Part shown: positions 59,551-64,000 of the stretch, piece after piece | Layout: the number at the start of each line of letters is the position of its first letter | How positions within the stretch are numbered: the first letter of the stretch is position 1 | Source: Trachythela sp. YZ-2020 | Taxonomy: Eukaryota > Cnidaria > Anthozoa > Malacalcyonacea > Clavulariidae | Direction: 5' to 3' | DNA: 64,000 nt | NCBI GenBank assembly: GCA_016169945.1 | Contig: JADLSH010000387.1 | Coordinates: 2,480,001 to 2,544,000, forward strand | The notes under the pieces: model-generated | The model's input: only the letters and a program-made list of their open reading frames with translations | Told to the model about the DNA's origin: nothing | Database searches by the model: none | Made by a program: the position numbers and the translations under genes

Positions 59551-59569
59551 ACCCGCAATACAATTTGAA

Positions 59570-61130
59570 GTTCAATTGTTCAAAACAAAGCAAGAAAGCA
59601 AGCTATTACTACAGTAAATTTTATATTGAAATCAAAATACGAAGCAAGAAAGCAAGCATATTACTGTAAATTTACAGTATTGAAATCGTCGTTATTTCGA
59701 CATTTAGCGTAAGCGAACTCGTATATTTATAATTAGAATCTCAGTCAAAACATTTCATTTACAATATTAATACTGTATGAGACTATTCATATCATCTTTC
59801 CTCGTATAAATGTTTTCCTATTATAACAAAATCACATCGGGTTGCCGTATAGTGCATGATATTTTGCCGAGAGCATACGGCATCGCGGGATAAAAATGCT
59901 CACATATAATATAAGTAAATATGAAATATTAATATACACGCCAGCATGGTATATCATAAAAGTCGAGAAACGTGTACGCTAATTATAGTATACTGACAGT
60001 CTGACAACAATCAAATAAAATTATTCATTTTCATCGTGGTGGGTAGGATAGAAAACTGCATAATATGAAAGCGAGGTGTATTTCGCCTCGCTTGCCAGCC
60101 AAGCTCATACGAACAGGCCGTATTCACACCTTTTCGGGGTTCGAGACACCATCTTGCCGAGTGGGGCAAACACAGTGAATATTCCTTAGAAGACAATGGC
60201 ATGACTCTTGTGACAAGTTTGTCCATATTGGGACAAGCATATTTGTTATCTCCATTGTGTTTGCCCCACTTTGCAAGATGACGTACGTCGCGAACCACAA
60301 AAAGCGCGTCAACCTAAAGGTGCAAATTTTGTAACCTCAGGAAATATTAGCTTGCGTAGCCTGACAATATTAGGCGTATAGACTAACAATATTAGGCGAA
60401 TAGACGCAGGCAACGCGGCAAAGACTAGCCACGTTACTCGCATCGAAATCTAGTCTAAACAAGTCTAAACCCCATAGCGCCAGGCCACGTAGACTTGGAA
60501 AATATGAGACTACTGCACCTAGTTTTATAGTTCAACAATCTAAGTATTAAAGTTTATTGGAGTTTATGTACAATCTCGTACCCATGCAGAGTAAGTTATA
60601 CCTGTTCGCAAGTTAAATGCTTGGCATGACTCTGGGGAAATCGTTCTCATGGCCGTAAATCGCTGCAAAGTGATCCGTACACAAACTGAAAAACTCCTTA
60701 TTTTCTCCTTTAGAACTTTTAGTACAGCGCCAGTGTTCACATTTGTGAACATAAACATTATATCTTCCCAGGATGCCAAATTAAACTGCGAACAAGCATA
60801 AGAACAAGATTCCTTGCAATGTGCACTATGTAAGCTATGATGGCGACCAAGATCTATATTGCGCTCGAGATCAGTAGACACATGTACGCGTTGCGTACCT
60901 ATTTTTGTATCTGCGAATGCAGATATATTGCCATCGTGCGAATAAGAGTGTGTTAAGCTTGTAGCCATTCAGCGACGAGCTTATATCAGCCAATTAGCGA
61001 TTAGCTTACATCTCGTTTGACCAATCAGTGACCGCTAGCTTAAAATGACGTAATTATATTGTTACTCTTTGATCTCGATGTATAACTGGATTGATTATTT
61101 CAAGATGGCGGACTACTGAAGGGCGAGAAT
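59570..61130. other. Intergenic; one weak candidate frame
   Basis: No recognised gene. The longest frame, 60968-60564 (minus, 134 aa, several Cys, HCKESCSYACSQF), could be an exon, but it lacks a recognisable domain and a frame of that length is near chance in this composition. A small inverted repeat (CATCTTGCCGAGTGGGGCAAAC near 60150 and its inverse near 60260) flanks about 130 bp. Confidence 0.35.
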
Positions 61131-61139
61131 TGTAAACAT

Positions 61140-61980
61140 TAGTAAAATTACTAGAAATACACTCATGCAGAATCCCCTCGCCCTAATTCGCCTATTCGAA
61201 CTCAGAACATACTTCCCAAAATTTATTGTAACATGAAGTATTCCGTCAATCATTGTAATTTGTAACCATAGCAATTTTTTACTTTTGGTACAAAATGATA
61301 AAATAGTAATATAATATTTGTACTTTTAGCTATAAACTTATGAATTGCCCCACTATATAAAGTAGATATGTTATTACGTACTCTTTTAGCTTTGGTTTGC
61401 TGTAAAATTTAACCTTAGACATTTCATAAAAACATCAAAAATTTTCAGAAAACTTCAACTGTTTTTTGACAGTATAATTTTTTAAATTTATCTTTAAAAT
61501 AGTTTCTGACATTACGTTGTTTCCTCAAAATTCAAATTTAAACTTGCTAAAATACCTTTTAGGTTTAATCGATATTATATTAATACGCTTTTGCAAATCC
61601 ACAAACTAAAATATGCAAAATAGACATTAGACACTTACCCGTTTAAAACACTTCAAAAGTCTCCTTTTTTCAGCCATTCGACTGTTTCTCGTTTATCATC
61701 TTTTGAAGACTCTATTCATCGGTATGTTTTTCCAATAGCCCGAGTATTAAAAATCATTTTTGATGCATATATTAACAAAATATTTATCCGTAAATCTTTA
61801 AATGTTTATCCGTATGTTTCTCTCGACTTGACTCGCGCATGCGTATAACGTAGAAAACCCTGAACCGTCCATGGCATCGCGGCGGACGACTTTGGATTCC
61901 GCTATGTTTTCACATACCCGGGTGTAAATATCCGAGCGGAATTAGTACCCTCGCACGGCGCTTCGCGCCGGCTCGGGGAT
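61140..61980 (-). repeat. Dispersed repeat family, copy B (inverse of 28411-29450)
   Basis: Ends GCGAGGGTACTAATTCCGC and GGCGCGAAGCGCCGTG-type words match copy A in inverse orientation, as does the far end (TGCATGAGTGTATTTCTAGT). Middle portions have diverged and differ in length. Confidence 0.65.
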
Positions 61981-62576
61981 AAATTTGACGGTGAAAATTA
62001 TCCATCAAACCAACGATAGTTTTAATTTTCTGTATTGTTTTGAACATGGCAAGAGTCGAGGGAGTATTTTTAGGGAGTATTGGAAGTGGTTGATAGCATT
62101 TAAACATTTTACGCTGTGGAAATGATTCGCCAATTTACACAAAGTATTTACTCAACTTGACCTGCTATATATCAATGTCTTTTGAATCAGGTAAGGTAAG
62201 CCTTTTTAAATATTTTACGAATATCCTGCATTATTCGAGCTTCTATTTCGACAAAGTTCACTCATAAAAGTATTAAAATAATGTAAATATTTATTCTCAA
62301 CACTATTTGGGTCAAAATCGTCAAATCGAATTGTTAATTCGATAGTCAACATCACCTTATACTTTTGATATTTGATTGGTATAAAGATATAAGCACAGCT
62401 TGGCATTTCTTTCCAATCGCAGACTTTGACTACAGGGACTAAATGAGTTGATGGTATGTAATATTTATATGTGGTGTGTAAATAGTGGTGTTATATCCAA
62501 CCTTTATTCTCAAGTATAAAAGACTAAAATCTGAAGCCTGAAGGTTTCAACAATTGTTTTAAACATTGCTCCCACT

Positions 62577-63027
62577 CATAGGCGTACGGGACGTGGGGGC
62601 AGGGGGGGCACCTGCCCCCCCAAAAATTTGTAGATTGAAGTAATTCGGGCAAATGGTTCACGAATATTCGGGCAAAATAGATTTATTAAGTTTGTATTTA
62701 AACAAAAACAGAAATTTATAATTTACAATACTGTTTATTTATATCGTTTGCGTGTCTTTTGACAAAATTCTGGTTTTTAACATAAAAATCCGAGTTTAGG
62801 ACCTAAAAAGAGATGGTAAAGTTAAGAGTTTCCGGGAAAATTTTTTAACTTTCCCCCCCCCCACGTCCACAAAAAAAATAGATACTTAATTTGTTAAATA
62901 CAAATAAAAGTGGTTATTGTTGTTATGAAGATGTTGTTATCGAAATTCGGGCAATTTGGCTACGTTATATAAATTCGGGCAAAATTTTGGCTGCCCCCCC
63001 AAAGAAAGTTGTGCCCATACGCCTATG
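62577..63027. mobile_element. hAT-like MITE (451 bp, CATAGGCGTACGG ends)
   Basis: A perfect 8-bp duplication CTCCCACT (62569-62576 and 63028-63035) flanks ends CATAGGCGTACGGGACG and inverted GCCCATACGCCTATG. G/C-run subterminal segments; non-coding. Confidence 0.82.
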
Positions 63028-63499
63028 CTCCCACTCTCTTCCGCAGAGGGTTGCGAGGTTGCGATTTGCAAAAAAAATATTTTGTTGTCTTACACTGAGT
63101 TTCGTGGAGCGTGGAGGGAGCGTGCGTTCTTGAGCATTTTTTGTAGTCTCAGACAACGTTTTTAGATCTTTCCCCGCGCGCTCGCATTTCCAAATCCCCT
63201 ATTTTCCATATGCTCCCCCACCCTTCATAAAACCCTGTGTAAGACGACTAAATATTTTTTAAAGCTGGCAAGCCTTTGCTGAGGAGAGTGCATTGCTCCC
63301 ATGGGCTATAGGCCCTCGTCCCCTTTGTGCACAGTTTTTTAACGGTACACTCATTGAGTGACATTGACCTCATGCTTTGACACCTATTTTTAAAATTAGG
63401 AGGAGTGAACAAGATATTGTAATTGTAATAGCGTTGTCTCGACGTGACGTCACGAATTCCGACCCCCCGCCAAGACTCAGACGAACATTGGCAACTCTT

Positions 63500-63732
63500 A
63501 GGCCTGTATACTAAAAGCTCCCTCACACTCACACTCAAAGAGTGGAGGTTCAATCTGAGCTTCCCTTGAGTGTCAGTGCTATTTTTGAATAACTGCAGGG
63601 TGAGCACTCACATAGTATGGTACAGCACTAACCCATCAGCTATTTAAAAACAGCACTGACACTCAAGGGAAGCTCAGATTGAACCTCCACTCTTTGAGTG
63701 TGAGTGTGAGTGAGCTTTTATAATACAGGCGT
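63500..63732. mobile_element. Palindromic MITE (~95-bp arms)
   Basis: GCCTGTATACTAAAAGCTCC, TCACACTCACACTCAAAGAG and TCAATCTGAGCTTCCCTTGA are mirrored by inverted copies at about 63640-63730. A short centre and no coding capacity. The target-site duplication is unclear. Confidence 0.75.
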
Positions 63733-64000
63733 TAATATAAATTGTATTATGATTGAGAGCTTGCTGTGAGTTATTTTGATAATTTGATAGTTTGTTTAAA
63801 GTTTATTTGTGCGGAATCATACACACGTTGTACTTTTTGCTTTAGTCGAAGTGCCAGTGTCGATATTTTTGCTTTGGTAGTTGTAATATATAGGCTATTT
63901 CATCGCTTTAGTATGGCCTATTCTGTCGCTGCTATAAATAGGTCTACTATCCTATATAGTCTATTTTAATATATTGTTGCTTTCGTGTTTATACTAAGTT

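Larger units (their letters stand above)
54110..59560. mobile_element. Large fold-back element FB1 with minisatellite arms
   Basis: The left arm runs 54110-55090. The right arm matches it in inverse from about 59555 to 58940 and again from 57470 to 57291, then to 56105-56140. Shared segments include the 19-bp minisatellite, the stretch with GCGCGCGTTTGTTGGAAGAAG (left 54697, right 58965), CAGATAACCGATGGAGAT (left 54758, right 57425) and ACCGGGTTAAATG. The right arm is split by a palindromic block (57480-58930) and a Harbinger-type MITE (56142-57287). Outer boundaries and target-site duplication could not be fixed. No transposase is seen. Confidence 0.7.

Noticed and set aside
59126..59669. 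163/164 aa repetitive frames on the plus strand
   Set aside because: Mirror image of the left minisatellite array; translation in several phases looks alike, so it is not evidence of coding.
60564..60968. 134-aa Cys-containing frame (minus) as a gene
   Set aside because: No recognised domain or paralogue, and a frame of this length is expected roughly by chance in 64 kb of this composition; kept only as a note in the intergenic entry.

Overview
The window is eukaryotic nuclear DNA. It is AT-rich, with spliced genes, consensus GT/AG introns, and a very high density of DNA transposons, fold-back elements and a LINE. A cnidarian, most likely an anthozoan, is the best guess. The basis is the gene style (short secreted Reeler proteins, a fibrinogen-like lectin family, a class A GPCR), the HEEADTR/TGCDTT protein family that I know mainly from coral and Hydra gene sets, and a hammerhead-ribozyme tandem repeat of the animal retrozyme type. 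The species is not identified.

Layout. 1-1.8 kb: intergenic, possibly a TIR element. 1.8-15.6 kb: a tandem duplication (minus strand) of a four-exon secreted gene with a fibrinogen-like C-terminal domain. Copy 1 has a stop at codon 3 of the signal-peptide exon. Copy 2 has an intact signal peptide but a 97-bp net deletion in the fibrinogen exon. A CR1/Jockey-group LINE sits in intron 1 of copy 2, and an old relative lies between the copies. 19.5-22.7 kb: a complete three-exon class A GPCR (314 aa, minus). 25.5-40.9 kb: two tandem Reeler-domain genes (minus, 210 aa each) with signal peptides and GPI-like hydrophobic tails; their introns hold nested transposons and a fold-back element. 41.06-51.94 kb: a 10.9-kb TIR element with a perfect 7-bp target-site duplication. 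It carries one two-exon gene of about 1,500 aa: two CxxC...HxxC zinc-finger-like motifs, a middle region, a FEN1/XPG-like nuclease domain and, out of frame, a Cys-rich CXC-like tail. The element is interrupted by a 942-bp palindrome and by a 3.3-kb fold-back element. The arms of the fold-back element are satellite arrays of the hairpin CGGCT-NNN-AGCCG, and the same hairpin occurs twice in each end of the host element. 52.0-52.8 kb: a 282-bp tandem repeat in which every unit carries a hammerhead ribozyme. 54.1-59.6 kb: another large fold-back element with minisatellite arms, itself containing a Harbinger-type MITE with a hAT-type MITE nested inside. 59.6-64 kb: no convincing gene, several repeats.

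The host genes are unrelated to one another in role, so no operon-like logic applies. The coherent system here is the mobile one. The nuclease-encoding TIR element is a candidate autonomous transposon, and the hairpin-satellite fold-back element inside it is a candidate non-autonomous relative. The fold-back element in the Reeler-2 intron also has a 7-bp target-site duplication. I see no conventional transposase signature in the big element, although a possible DDE/RNase H-like stretch lies in the middle of its protein. Exon joins were made by eye from splice sites, reading phase and paralogue comparison. No searches or alignments were run.
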